A stretch of DNA of 7,860 nucleotides from an uncultured Prevotellaceae bacterium (GCA_958404085.1 CATXZX010000066.1:1-7860), one strand, 5' to 3'; shown: positions 1 through 5,300, counted from the stretch's first letter. Notes: a model not told the origin generated them from the sequence alone. Numbers and translations are program-made.

Positions 1-684
1 AGACAGAAGGCCCGCCGGAAGCACGTTGATGTGCTCCACGGAAAGTTCATTCACAGCTGCGAGAAGAGCCTCTTTCGGCTCCTCCCCATTTATGCTGTGA
101 CCTGTGACAACCGCACAGATGAAGTCGAATACAGCGTTATCGATGCGGTCGCCGGCCTCGGTGAGGAGGTCGTCATCCTTCATAGGCTCCCTTCGGATGG
201 TGCCATGCGTCCACGGTCCCGCGTAGGTGCCGATGCTTGGCAGACGCTCCAGCAGAGCCGCTTTCATGCCATCGAGGTACGCGCTGTAGTGCATCTTCTG
301 AAGACCCGCCTTATTGGGGTCGTCTTTCTGCAGCAGCTCTACGGCCATGGACCAGTCATTGTCTTCGACGCCGATGTAGAACAGCTTGCTTTCAAGAATG
401 ACCCATATGTTGCGGCCAAGCCATTTGTCCTTCTCGACACGCTCAAAGCTCGGATAGCGGCGCGTAAAGTTCTCCATGAAGCACTCCAGCACATCCTCCG
501 TCTCGTTCGAGCTGCCTTCGTCATCGAAGAGCCAGTCGCCGCTGGACACCTCTTTGGCGCTGAGGTTTTTCTGGAGGATGGTATCCTCACAGTCATCCTC
601 GCGGCGAAGCACGGTGGTATAGTCGTTGTCGATATAGAACAGGCCCTCATACGGGCCGCTTACACAAACATTGCCTTTTCCCAT
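1..684 (-). CDS. Hypothetical protein of a mobile-element family, C-terminus cut off by the window
   Basis: The minus-strand frame from the ATG at 684 is open for 228 codons with no stop up to base 1, so the C-terminus lies outside the window. The start is supported by an SD (AAAAAGGAGAC) a few bases upstream. The protein begins MGKGNVCVSGPYEGLFYIDN, is rich in acidic and aromatic residues, and contains the segments WLGRNIWVILESKLFYIGVE, WSMAVELLQK and LLERLPSIGTYAGPWTHGTI. I recall the same pattern from uncharacterised proteins of Clostridia mobile elements but cannot name a domain. No signal peptide, membrane span or catalytic motif is visible, so it is probably cytosolic. It is the last gene seen of the 2415-to-1 group. 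The frame stays open upstream to an ATG at 822, so a 46-residue longer form is formally possible (see the separate entry). Coding is confident; function is unknown. Confidence 0.85.
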   Translation of the reverse strand, partial: MGKGNVCVSGPYEGLFYIDNDYTTVLRREDDCEDTILQKNLSAKEVSSGDWLFDDEGSSNETEDVLECFMENFTRRYPSFERVEKDKWLGRNIWVILESKLFYIGVEDNDWSMAVELLQKDDPNKAGLQKMHYSAYLDGMKAALLERLPSIGTYAGPWTHGTIRREPMKDDDLLTEAGDRIDNAVFDFICAVVTGHSINGEEPKEALLAAVNELSVEHINVLPAGLLS

Positions 685-822
685 TTTTATGTCTCCTTTT
701 TTATAAGTCGGTTTTATGAAGCGGAGCTGGTCGAATCTGCTCGGCAGTTCGACCTCCTTCGGCAGGGAGGCAAGAGCCTCCCCGTCGCCGTCGGTATCCC
801 AATAAATATTGTGGATTTTCAT
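685..822 (-). pseudogene. Possible remnant of a small gene fused in frame to the downstream gene
   Basis: An ATG at 822 opens 46 codons that run without a stop into the start codon of the next gene at 684. It begins MKIHNIYWDTDGDGEALASL and continues with PKEVELPSRFD. That start resembles a family of small acidic Clostridia proteins that I recall ending with a segment like DYLSDxTGFCHxGF and having their own stop. Here that C-terminal half is absent, and the last residues (RFIKPTYKKGDIK) are simply the translated SD region of the next gene. The SD before 822 is weak (GTGAG), while the SD before 684 is strong. My inference is an internal deletion that removed the C-terminal half and the stop codon. 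The alternative is a genuine N-terminal extension of the downstream protein. Confidence 0.45.
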
Positions 823-833
823 AGCGAAACTCA

Positions 834-1241
834 CTAATCGGTGGACACATACCACCAGCCGGTGTATCTGTCCTCCTCGTGGTTTCTCTCGTCCTCCTTG
901 GGGTCGTAGTATCCGGTATGTAGGTCAAAGGTAGTCTCACCCTGCGCGTTGTAAAGCTGCCACAGGAGGTCGCACAGCGCGTTTGCGGCCGATTCTGTCT
1001 TGCACAGAATCTGGTCTCCGTCGCTCCAGACCTCGCCATCAGAATAGTCGCGGACCCGCTCACAGAGGAACGAGAATAAGTCCTTTTCATTATAGTCGTT
1101 GCAGTTCACTGAAATATCGAGTGTTTTGCTGACGTTTTCAATTTCTTCGTAGCGCCCCTTCGCGAGATAGTTGTTCACGATGAACCGCATCCGCTTGGAG
1201 CACACGCCCACATGAGCGCAACTGGCACAGTTTTTCTGCAT
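834..1241 (-). CDS. Small cysteine-cluster protein, hypothetical
   Basis: A 135-aa protein that appears to join two modules. Residues 1-50 carry Cys5, Cys8, Cys14 and Cys47 (CASCAHVGVC, then VNCNDY), a spacing compatible with a small zinc knuckle or ribbon. Residues 51-135 hold a second module with ILCKTESAANALCDLL and HTGYYDPKEDERN, ending GWWYVSTD. I recall the TGYYDPxEDERN ... GWYYV motif from small proteins of Clostridia mobile elements, with no known function. The start at 1241 lies 1 base past the preceding gene's TGA (1243-1245), and its SD (CAGGAGGACG) sits inside the end of that gene, so the two are probably translationally coupled. It ends in TAG. Nothing suggests secretion. Coding is strong; role unknown. 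Confidence 0.82.
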   Translation of the reverse strand: MQKNCASCAHVGVCSKRMRFIVNNYLAKGRYEEIENVSKTLDISVNCNDYNEKDLFSFLCERVRDYSDGEVWSDGDQILCKTESAANALCDLLWQLYNAQGETTFDLHTGYYDPKEDERNHEEDRYTGWWYVSTD

Positions 1242-1242
1242 A

Positions 1243-1956
1243 TCAGACGTCCTCCTGCGCGGTGTAGTCCTCGCAGCCGTCGTCGCCCAGTCTCGGAGCT
1301 TTTCCGGTTACGAAAGGCAACATGCAAATGCCTTCGGGGTTAAACACGCAAAATTCCGCATCGCATTCTGTGCAGAGCTGTTTACGATATACCAAAGCGG
1401 CCAGTTCTGCCGTTCGGTCTGTACCATCGCCGTACAGGAGTGCGCCCACGCCCTTACTGTATCGTTCATCGAACCACCGCCAAATATCCATTCTGGGCGT
1501 TCCTGCAGGAAAAGAGAGAAAGATGTCTTCCATTTCTTCCGTCTCGGGGTCCATAGGGATATCTCCGAATTCGTCCCACAGCACCTCCAGAGCCTTATCC
1601 CGCTCTTCCAGTGTGGGAATGACAGAGGCTTGTCCGGAAAGCTCGGTCCGCAATCCATCCATTGGTCCGAAAGTACGGCAGGGCTTAGGTTCAAGCCTTC
1701 GTTCCTTGGCCTGCGCCATCAGTCTCTCCTGCGCTTCACACGAAGCAGCTTCCGTCTTGGTTTCCGCTTCTGTGGTCTTGGGAGAAAAAACCTTCTCTGC
1801 ATCTCCTTCTTCTGCTTCGATTGTGATGCTATAAGGTGCTGTGACTTCCCTGTGGTCAACCATTGCTTTTGCTAACGCAGCGGCCTCTTTCTTGCTGTTC
1901 GCCTCAACAAAAACGTTGTAGTAGCTAACTTCTCTTACGCATACGTCGTACTCCAT
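1243..1956 (-). CDS. Composite protein: DpnD/PcfM-like N-terminus plus cysteine-motif C-terminal domain
   Basis: A 237-aa protein with three visible parts. Residues 1-50 (VREVSYYNVFVEANSKKEAA) resemble the small DpnD/PcfM-type fold found alone in mobile elements; this match is only by eye. Residues 51-115 are Glu/Lys/Ala-rich and probably a linker. Residues 117-232 form a domain I recall from Clostridia elements: WDEFGDIPMDPETEEMEDIF, FPAGTPRMDIWRWFDERYSK, then Cys195, Cys198, Cys203, Cys211 and Cys228 in the pattern CTEC-x4-C-x7-C ... GCEDY, suggestive of metal binding. The ATG at 1956 has an AGGAGA SD about 9 bases upstream and is preceded by a 165-base untranslated spacer, so it probably heads the operon that continues into 1241-834 and 684-1. 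Function is unknown; a regulatory or nucleic-acid role would be a guess. Confidence 0.85.
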   Translation of the reverse strand: MEYDVCVREVSYYNVFVEANSKKEAAALAKAMVDHREVTAPYSITIEAEEGDAEKVFSPKTTEAETKTEAASCEAQERLMAQAKERRLEPKPCRTFGPMDGLRTELSGQASVIPTLEERDKALEVLWDEFGDIPMDPETEEMEDIFLSFPAGTPRMDIWRWFDERYSKGVGALLYGDGTDRTAELAALVYRKQLCTECDAEFCVFNPEGICMLPFVTGKAPRLGDDGCEDYTAQEDV

Positions 1957-2121
1957 TATTCTTTTCTCCTATTACAATAAATTTGGACATTTTTTCTCCG
2001 TTTTTTGGATAAACACATTCCCGCCGTTATGCGTTCCTCTCCCGCAACGAGGCGGATAAGTAACAGCAGCGGGAATCTTTCTTGTATGCATGCCGTAGCT
2101 TGCGTTTTTCTGTTTGTAAAA
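1957..2121 (-). other. Intergenic spacer / probable 5' leader with competing inverted repeats
   Basis: No gene with a credible SD is seen here. On the minus strand ATTCCCGC (2076-2069) can pair either with GCGGGAAT (2024-2017), 8 of 8 bases, or with the nearer GCGGGA (2045-2040), 6 of 6. These two pairings exclude each other. Further short complements (CCGCC/GGCGG at 2021-2025 and 2051-2055) compete as well. The structure lies about 60 bases before the start at 1956. No convincing -35/-10 pair was found, so transcription may run in from 2415. A switch-like leader is inference; the repeats themselves are plain in the sequence. Confidence 0.4.
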
Positions 2122-2415
2122 TTATGTGGTTTTTGCAACTCCCTCCCATTCTAATTGGTTTTTTCCATCAAGCCAGTCGCGGATATAGTCGAGTGGCATC
2201 TCCTCGATGCGCTTAATGAAGTCTTCTGCTTTTATCATCAGGTAGCCGGAACCTTCGTTGTAGTATATGGCATCATCCGCATATTTTCTGAGCCATCCGT
2301 ACTTAGGGTGTTCCTTAAAAGAATTGATTTTGGAGTTGAACAGCGCATACCTGCTTTCCCTCCATTTTTCTATCCCCCGACCGTTCGGAAAAGGATATCG
2401 AATGTCACTTTTCAT
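2122..2415 (-). CDS. Hypothetical 97-aa protein
   Basis: A 97-aa charged, aromatic-rich protein starting MKSDIRYPFPNGRGIEKW, with RKYADDAIYYNEGSGYLMIK and a C-terminal amphipathic stretch (EDFIKRIEEMPLDYIRDWLD). It looks like a small soluble alpha/beta protein. I do not recognise the family. The ATG at 2415 has no SD directly upstream. The only strong SD (AAAGGAGGAC, 2476-2467) lies about 52 bases away, with a two-tier hairpin filling the gap (see that entry). The minus reading is preferred to the overlapping plus-strand frame because all neighbours are on the minus strand and the composition is ordinary for a soluble protein. It ends in TAA. A 15-codon GTG-started frame inside the hairpin overlaps the start of this gene and could couple to it, but it may be chance. 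Confidence 0.7.
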   Translation of the reverse strand: MKSDIRYPFPNGRGIEKWRESRYALFNSKINSFKEHPKYGWLRKYADDAIYYNEGSGYLMIKAEDFIKRIEEMPLDYIRDWLDGKNQLEWEGVAKTT

Positions 2416-2424
2416 GAAATAAAT

Positions 2425-2477
2425 GGCTGTTGATACCCGTGTACTTGGCCACGGGCGAAAACAGCCGTCCTCCTTTC
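2425..2477 (-). promoter_or_regulatory. SD separated from its start codon by a two-tier hairpin
   Basis: On the minus strand the SD AAAGGAGGAC (2476-2467) is followed immediately by a hairpin. The outer stem GGCTGTT (2466-2460) pairs with AACAGCC (2431-2425). A 4x4 internal loop follows (TTCG 2459-2456 and TATC 2435-2432). The inner stem CCCGTG (2455-2450) pairs with CACGGG (2441-2436), closing an 8-nt loop (2449-2442). The ATG at 2415 follows 9 bases after the outer stem. With the hairpin folded, SD and ATG are about 11 bases apart; unfolded, about 50. Phage T4 gene 38 is a known case of a hairpin bringing a distant SD to its start. The pairing is seen directly; the role is inferred. Confidence 0.6.
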
Positions 2478-2494
2478 GATTAAGTAATTTGGGG

Positions 2495-2520
2495 GCAGCC
2501 TCAGCGATTCTGAGGACTGC
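2495..2520. repeat. Hairpin between the interrupted gene and the 97-aa gene
   Basis: GCAG (2495-2498) plus CCTCAG (2499-2504) pairs with CTGAGG (2510-2515) plus CTGC (2517-2520), with a one-base bulge at 2516 and a 5-base loop. This gives 10 base pairs. No U-run follows on either strand, so it is not a classic intrinsic terminator. It could be a processing site or part of the leader that includes the hairpin at 2425-2466. The rest of the gene-free stretch 2416-2557 holds nothing else I can support. Confidence 0.5.
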
Positions 2521-2557
2521 AAGAGAGGCGGCCGCTTAACCACTTTTTTTGACCTTA

Positions 2558-2932
2558 TCAGTTCCCCAAGAGCTCCGATGTGCTTAACAACACGCCAGGA
2601 GGGTCTATGGAAAGTTCTATCTCTATCTGAGTTTTGGAACTAATAGAATCGTAATCGCCGTCCCACTCTTCTTCAATATCGTTGTAGTCCTCGCCTATCC
2701 GCTTGAAGCTATATTTATCCAAATTCTGATAGAAACAAGTTATAAACCGGACTTCCTCAAACGAGCCATACTACTTCACCCACTTCCAATGGAACGTGAT
2801 AAACTCATTCTGATCAATGATGTTCGCGCAGGACATCAAATTGCGTACCGGCTCGTTTTCTTTTGCTTGTCTTATAAGCTCCAGCCCGTCTTCTTTTTTC
2901 AATGTCAAAGCCACTTCGCTACGATAACCCAT
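2558..2932 (-). pseudogene. Mobile-element protein gene interrupted by an in-frame TAG codon
   Basis: From the ATG at 2932, which has a good SD (AAGGAGG) about 9 bases upstream, 53 codons read MGYRSEVALTLKKEDGLELI ... FITFHWKWVK and hit TAG at 2773-2771 (codon 54). The same frame then stays open for 70 codons to a TGA at 2560-2558, reading YGSFEEVRFITCFYQNLDKY, FKRIGEDYNDIEEE and onward. Proteins I recall from Clostridia phages and elements begin MGYRSxV and contain WxWVKWYxxF followed by a RIGED segment. In that alignment the TAG sits where Trp (TGG) is expected, so a single G-to-A change explains it. No reinitiation start with an SD is visible after the stop. TAG ends three other genes in this window, so the codon is probably not reassigned. 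The function of the intact family is unknown. A sequencing error or suppression in the host remains possible. Confidence 0.8.
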
Positions 2933-2969
2933 CGTTGAATCCTCCTTTTCAAATTTGTCTTGTTTTTAA

Positions 2970-3551
2970 TTACGCCTCTGTCCACGCAAATATTTCGCGT
3001 AGTTTTTCATCGTTATAATACTCGGTACTGACAACGCCATTTTCGCCGAGCATATCGCCGGCAAAATAGCAGCCAGGCTCCTCAAAATGAAGCTTAAAAG
3101 AAAGCTGCGGGAATAGTTCTGACGCCGTTGCAAACCAACGCTCCGGCATCGACCACGCTGTATCAAAACCTACTTCAATACGGTCACAGCCTTCTGTCCA
3201 GCCGAGCGTTTCACGGTCGATTTTGTCTACATAAATGTCCCATTTGACCCCCCAGTTGGCGAGATTCCAGTGATATCCGTCCATACCAGGTACGCTTTCG
3301 CCGGCCATTGCGCGCAAAAAAGCATTCTCCGGTTGATTTTGTCGAGCAGAATAACCTGTTGCCAAAACTTCTGGAGGGGTCGGGATAAGCGCGTTGAAGC
3401 AAAAATACGGCGTATCCGGAATTGGGTCCGCCTTTTTTTCCCATTCCTGCGGCGGATAGCACGCGGGAAATCCTATACTGGCTTCTACAAATCGCTTAAG
3501 TTCTTGAGCAGGTCCTGATACTGTCAGTTTGTTCATACACCAATTTGGCAT
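2970..3551 (-). CDS. DUF1281 / YubB ferredoxin-like (api92-type) domain protein
   Basis: A 193-aa protein with the hallmarks of the DUF1281/YubB-like family found on plasmids, phages and conjugative elements. It has the N-terminal MPNWCMNKLTVSGPAQELKR, then FNALIPTPPEVL, a central YHWNLANWGVKWD, then FDTAWSMPERWFATASELFP, and FEEPGCYFAGDMLGENGVVS near the C-terminus. These are the conserved blocks of the family, in the expected order, and the length fits a complete member. The biochemical role is not established. The start at 3551 has an AAGGAA-type SD. Upstream lies a leader of about 200 bases with a promoter and an early terminator (separate entries). The gene is followed 37 bases later by the interrupted gene at 2932, so the two probably share a transcript. 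Confidence 0.87.
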   Translation of the reverse strand: MPNWCMNKLTVSGPAQELKRFVEASIGFPACYPPQEWEKKADPIPDTPYFCFNALIPTPPEVLATGYSARQNQPENAFLRAMAGESVPGMDGYHWNLANWGVKWDIYVDKIDRETLGWTEGCDRIEVGFDTAWSMPERWFATASELFPQLSFKLHFEEPGCYFAGDMLGENGVVSTEYYNDEKLREIFAWTEA

Positions 3552-3606
3552 GTTTTTTCTTCCTTTCTTTCTTTGTTTGTTTTTGATGATTTATCTATGT
3601 GAACGC

Positions 3607-3635
3607 AAAAAAGGCACCGTCCGAAGACCGTGTCC
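3607..3635 (-). terminator. Intrinsic terminator-like hairpin inside the leader of the DUF1281 gene
   Basis: On the minus strand GGACACGGTC (3635-3626), loop TTCG (3625-3622) and GACGGTGCC (3621-3613) form a stem of about 8 pairs with one G-G mismatch and one bulged base, closed by a stable C(UUCG)G tetraloop. Six U residues follow (3612-3607). It lies between the promoter at 3761-3789 and the gene start at 3551, so it should stop part of the transcripts before the gene. That is the layout of an attenuator or of a short RNA's 3' end. The stem is imperfect, which would suit partial readthrough. Confidence 0.65.
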
Positions 3636-3688
3636 TGCGTTGTTTTATATATTCGGTTATGCCCTCATAGTCGTTTCAAAGGCGCAAG

Positions 3689-3717
3689 GTTCGTCCCCGT
3701 TATATAACGGGATGAAC
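3689..3717. repeat. Hairpin with a perfect 16-bp palindrome
   Basis: CCCGTTATATAACGGG at 3696-3711 equals its own reverse complement. The symmetry extends outward through TA pairing at 3694/3712 and GTTC/GAAC at 3689-3692 and 3714-3717, with one bulged base (3695) and one imperfect pair. It starts about 37 bases downstream of the predicted transcription start, so it could be either a protein-binding operator or the first hairpin of the leader RNA. Confidence 0.6.
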
Positions 3718-3760
3718 AAAGGTAGATGATGCGGCTGAAAAAATGATATTTAACACATAT

Positions 3761-3789
3761 ATATTACCACATTTTTGTCGACAGAGCAA
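3761..3789 (-). promoter_or_regulatory. Predicted sigma-A-type promoter with extended -10
   Basis: On the minus strand: -35 TTGCTC (3789-3784), spacer of exactly 17 bases, and -10 TAATAT (3766-3761) directly preceded by TGG, an extended -10 (TGn). The predicted start is near 3754, giving an untranslated leader of about 200 bases before the ATG at 3551. This is the clearest promoter in the gene-free stretch 3552-3945, which otherwise holds only the hairpins and inverted repeat listed here. Confidence 0.55.
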
Positions 3790-3874
3790 TAACTTCCGGC
3801 CGCGCATGGATATTTATGTCTGTTTTTTGCTTTTCCACATTCCCACACCACAAGAATATAACAATTTTCTGCTT

Positions 3875-3924
3875 CAGGCTGCCGCAATCCAATCGGCCTT
3901 AGACGGTGGGAGCGCGGCAGCCTG
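3875..3924. repeat. Long inverted repeat after the lipoprotein gene
   Basis: CAGGCTGCCGC (3875-3885) is perfectly repeated in inverted form as GCGGCAGCCTG (3914-3924), an 11-bp G+C-rich stem. The 28-base internal segment can itself pair in part near its ends. It begins 21 bases after the stop codon of the lipoprotein gene, so it may end that transcript. No U-run follows on the minus strand and only a weak one on the plus strand. A terminator without a U-run, an RNA-stabilising 3' structure or a recombination site are all possible. Confidence 0.6.
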
Positions 3925-3945
3925 ATTTCAAAAAGAGGGGTTACA

Positions 3946-4794
3946 TCAATCCCCGTACAGCGAGGTTACTCCCCCGTTTGAAGATGCGCCTCCCTCCGAT
4001 TGAGGCTCCGACTGTATGGGCTGCAGATAGCCGTTGTCGCCAACCAAAGTGGGTGCATCCTGTGCGTACAGATTAGCGGCATAGTTAGACCGCAACACAT
4101 CATAATAGCTTTCCCATAATGAGAGCGACAGAACATATCCAGTGGAAACGCGCCCCTCGAAGAAATAAGGGCGGCCGTCTTTTTGGTATGTGTTGTCTAT
4201 GTATCCCATCAGTTCTTCCATGGTCATATTGGGCTGGTTGTAAAGCTGCTGGGGTGTATCGGGGTCATAATACGGCATGCGGCAGTTTTTATCCAGCACA
4301 AAGGTTAGATTTTCTTTGTATCCCTCCCCCACTTTGAACACATACTTAGTGTATGGAGTACCGAAAGCATTTATTGCCTCAGTAGCCTCGTAATACTCAT
4401 TGAGGATTCCAACATTTATGTATGTGTACCCATCCTTCTCGTACAGCTTGAATATATCGAAGTGCAGTTTGTCGGTCCGTTCGTCGATTCCCTCGGGTTT
4501 ACCGTCTTTCGGCGGCTCCGTTGCAACAGAGGAAACCTCCTCGGGCTTAGTGGATGAAAGGGGCGTCGAAGGCAGCTCCGCTTCCCCGCTCGGAATCAGC
4601 ATATCGGGCTGAGAATCTAACCCTCCTGTTCCAGAATTCTGAAGGACTTCTGCTGCCGGAGCAGGAGTAGACAGAGTTACAGAGCCTAACGAGGAATCAG
4701 AAGCGGGCTTCTTTCCACAGCCGACCGCTGTCGCGCCAAGCCCCAGAAGAAGGAGTGCAATAATAATGTAGGTGGTAACGCTTTTTCGCAACAT
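3946..4794 (-). CDS. Putative lipoprotein, function unknown
   Basis: A 282-aa protein with a typical lipoprotein signal peptide: basic MLRKS, hydrophobic core TYIIIALLLLGLGA, and lipobox AVGC with Cys26 as the probable lipidated residue. Residues 30-107 form a long Ser/Thr/Pro/Glu-rich linker, as in Gram-positive surface lipoproteins. Residues 108-258 form a Tyr-rich globular part (HFDIFKLYEKDGYTYINVGI, YYDVLRSNYAANLYAQ) that I do not recognise, and residues 262-282 are a low-complexity Ser/Gly tail. It should be anchored on the outer face of the cytoplasmic membrane. The ATG at 4794 lies 5 bases past the TAG of the RHH-tail gene, with SD AAAGGA inside that gene, so they are coupled. A surface role such as exclusion or mating contact would be a guess from the mobile-element setting only. 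Confidence 0.85.
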   Translation of the reverse strand: MLRKSVTTYIIIALLLLGLGATAVGCGKKPASDSSLGSVTLSTPAPAAEVLQNSGTGGLDSQPDMLIPSGEAELPSTPLSSTKPEEVSSVATEPPKDGKPEGIDERTDKLHFDIFKLYEKDGYTYINVGILNEYYEATEAINAFGTPYTKYVFKVGEGYKENLTFVLDKNCRMPYYDPDTPQQLYNQPNMTMEELMGYIDNTYQKDGRPYFFEGRVSTGYVLSLSLWESYYDVLRSNYAANLYAQDAPTLVGDNGYLQPIQSEPQSEGGASSNGGVTSLYGD

Positions 4795-4799
4795 ATGAG

Positions 4800-5243
4800 C
4801 TATTCATCCTTTCCGTATGTCTTGAGTACGGCGAAATTGACAAGCGACGACATAGAGCAGTTCGCCGCCTCGCTCTCTTTTTCAAGCAGTTCCCATGCGG
4901 CAGGTGCGATAGAAAATGTTCTTTTCCTGCTATCGATAGACAATATAAAGGAATCCAATTCAAGTAAAACCTCATCTATCGTGTTGGGGATAACACCCGC
5001 AGAGGGAACATGGATTCGTAACCATTCGATGGCGGATTCTCTTGTGAGCGGTATAATGCGTTGCTCTTCTGACTGTCCCTTTACTCCCGTACTCGTATAA
5101 AGAAAAATAACTTTGTTTCGCGTTCCTACGCACAAAGACTCTTCACGATACGAATGCTCATCCGGGTTCGCTCCGTTTGTCCAGCGGTACAATGTTTTAG
5201 CGGTTGCCGTGTTGTAGCGCTTTGATTTTATTGTTTTTTTCAC
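4800..5243 (-). CDS. Mobile-element protein with C-terminal ribbon-helix-helix-like tail
   Basis: Residues 1-80 match a family I recall from Clostridia elements (M/VKKTIKSKRYNTATAKTLYR at the start, IIPLTRESAIEWL near residue 63). Residues 106-143 look like a ribbon-helix-helix DNA-binding unit: strand RKRTFSIA, helix PAAWELLEKESEAA, turn NCS, helix MSSLVNFAVLKTYG. A DNA-binding autoregulator or antitoxin-like role is therefore plausible but inferred. The GTG at 5243 is chosen because it has an SD (GAGGGGAG) 10 bases upstream and lies about 50 bases after the predicted transcription start. The frame extends to an ATG at 5312, but that codon falls upstream of the predicted transcription start. 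The product is 147 aa, ends in TAG, and is coupled to the lipoprotein gene. The tail assignment needs a profile search. Confidence 0.82.
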   Translation of the reverse strand: MKKTIKSKRYNTATAKTLYRWTNGANPDEHSYREESLCVGTRNKVIFLYTSTGVKGQSEEQRIIPLTRESAIEWLRIHVPSAGVIPNTIDEVLLELDSFILSIDSRKRTFSIAPAAWELLEKESEAANCSMSSLVNFAVLKTYGKDE

Positions 5244-5300
5244 GGATATATAACTCCCCTCTTGCTGGGATTTAGGCTTTTCAAAAACACTTATAAATAT

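Larger units (their letters stand above)
3607..3754 (-). ncRNA. Putative short leader RNA or attenuator (about 148 nt)
   Basis: This is the predicted transcript from the promoter at 3761-3789 to the U-run at 3607. It holds the hairpin at 3717-3689, then a possible enclosing helix CCTTGCG (3689-3683) with CGCAGG (3639-3634) whose 3' side shares two bases with the foot of the terminator stem. Inside that helix, GCCTTT (3682-3677) can pair with a downstream GAGGGC, partly by G-U pairs. No ORF with an SD is present. I do not recognise a known riboswitch class. Either a small RNA or a cis-acting attenuator fits. The structural elements are seen; the RNA itself is inferred. Confidence 0.45.

Noticed and set aside
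31..837. Long open frame on the plus strand (268 codons)
   Set aside because: It is the exact antisense of the left-edge minus-strand gene. It lacks an SD, and it crosses the well-supported SD and start at 684.
1322..1834. Plus-strand 170-codon frame
   Set aside because: It is antisense to the composite cysteine gene, has no SD, and has a Ser-rich shadow-like composition.
1956..2138. Minus-strand 60-codon frame in the spacer before 1956
   Set aside because: It starts at a TTG inside the previous gene without an SD, has unlikely composition, and runs through the inverted repeats.
2425..2466. Hairpin as an intrinsic terminator
   Set aside because: It is not followed by a U-run on the minus strand, and it is placed between a strong SD and a start codon.
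2529..2536. GCGGCCGC palindrome
   Set aside because: It is a short restriction-site palindrome with no supporting context; chance is sufficient.
2771..2773. TAG as a reassigned sense codon (amber recoding)
   Set aside because: TAG is the natural terminator of three other genes in the window, and the expected residue is Trp, so a nonsense mutation is simpler.
3529..3925. Two plus-strand frames (3529-3729 and 3743-3925), the first with a hydrophobic start
   Set aside because: There is no SD for either. They run through the promoter, terminator and inverted repeat, and the hydrophobicity comes from T-rich SD and spacer sequence read backwards.
4119..5100. Plus-strand frames antisense to the lipoprotein and RHH genes
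   Set aside because: They are shadows of well-supported minus genes, with no SD or recognisable protein features.
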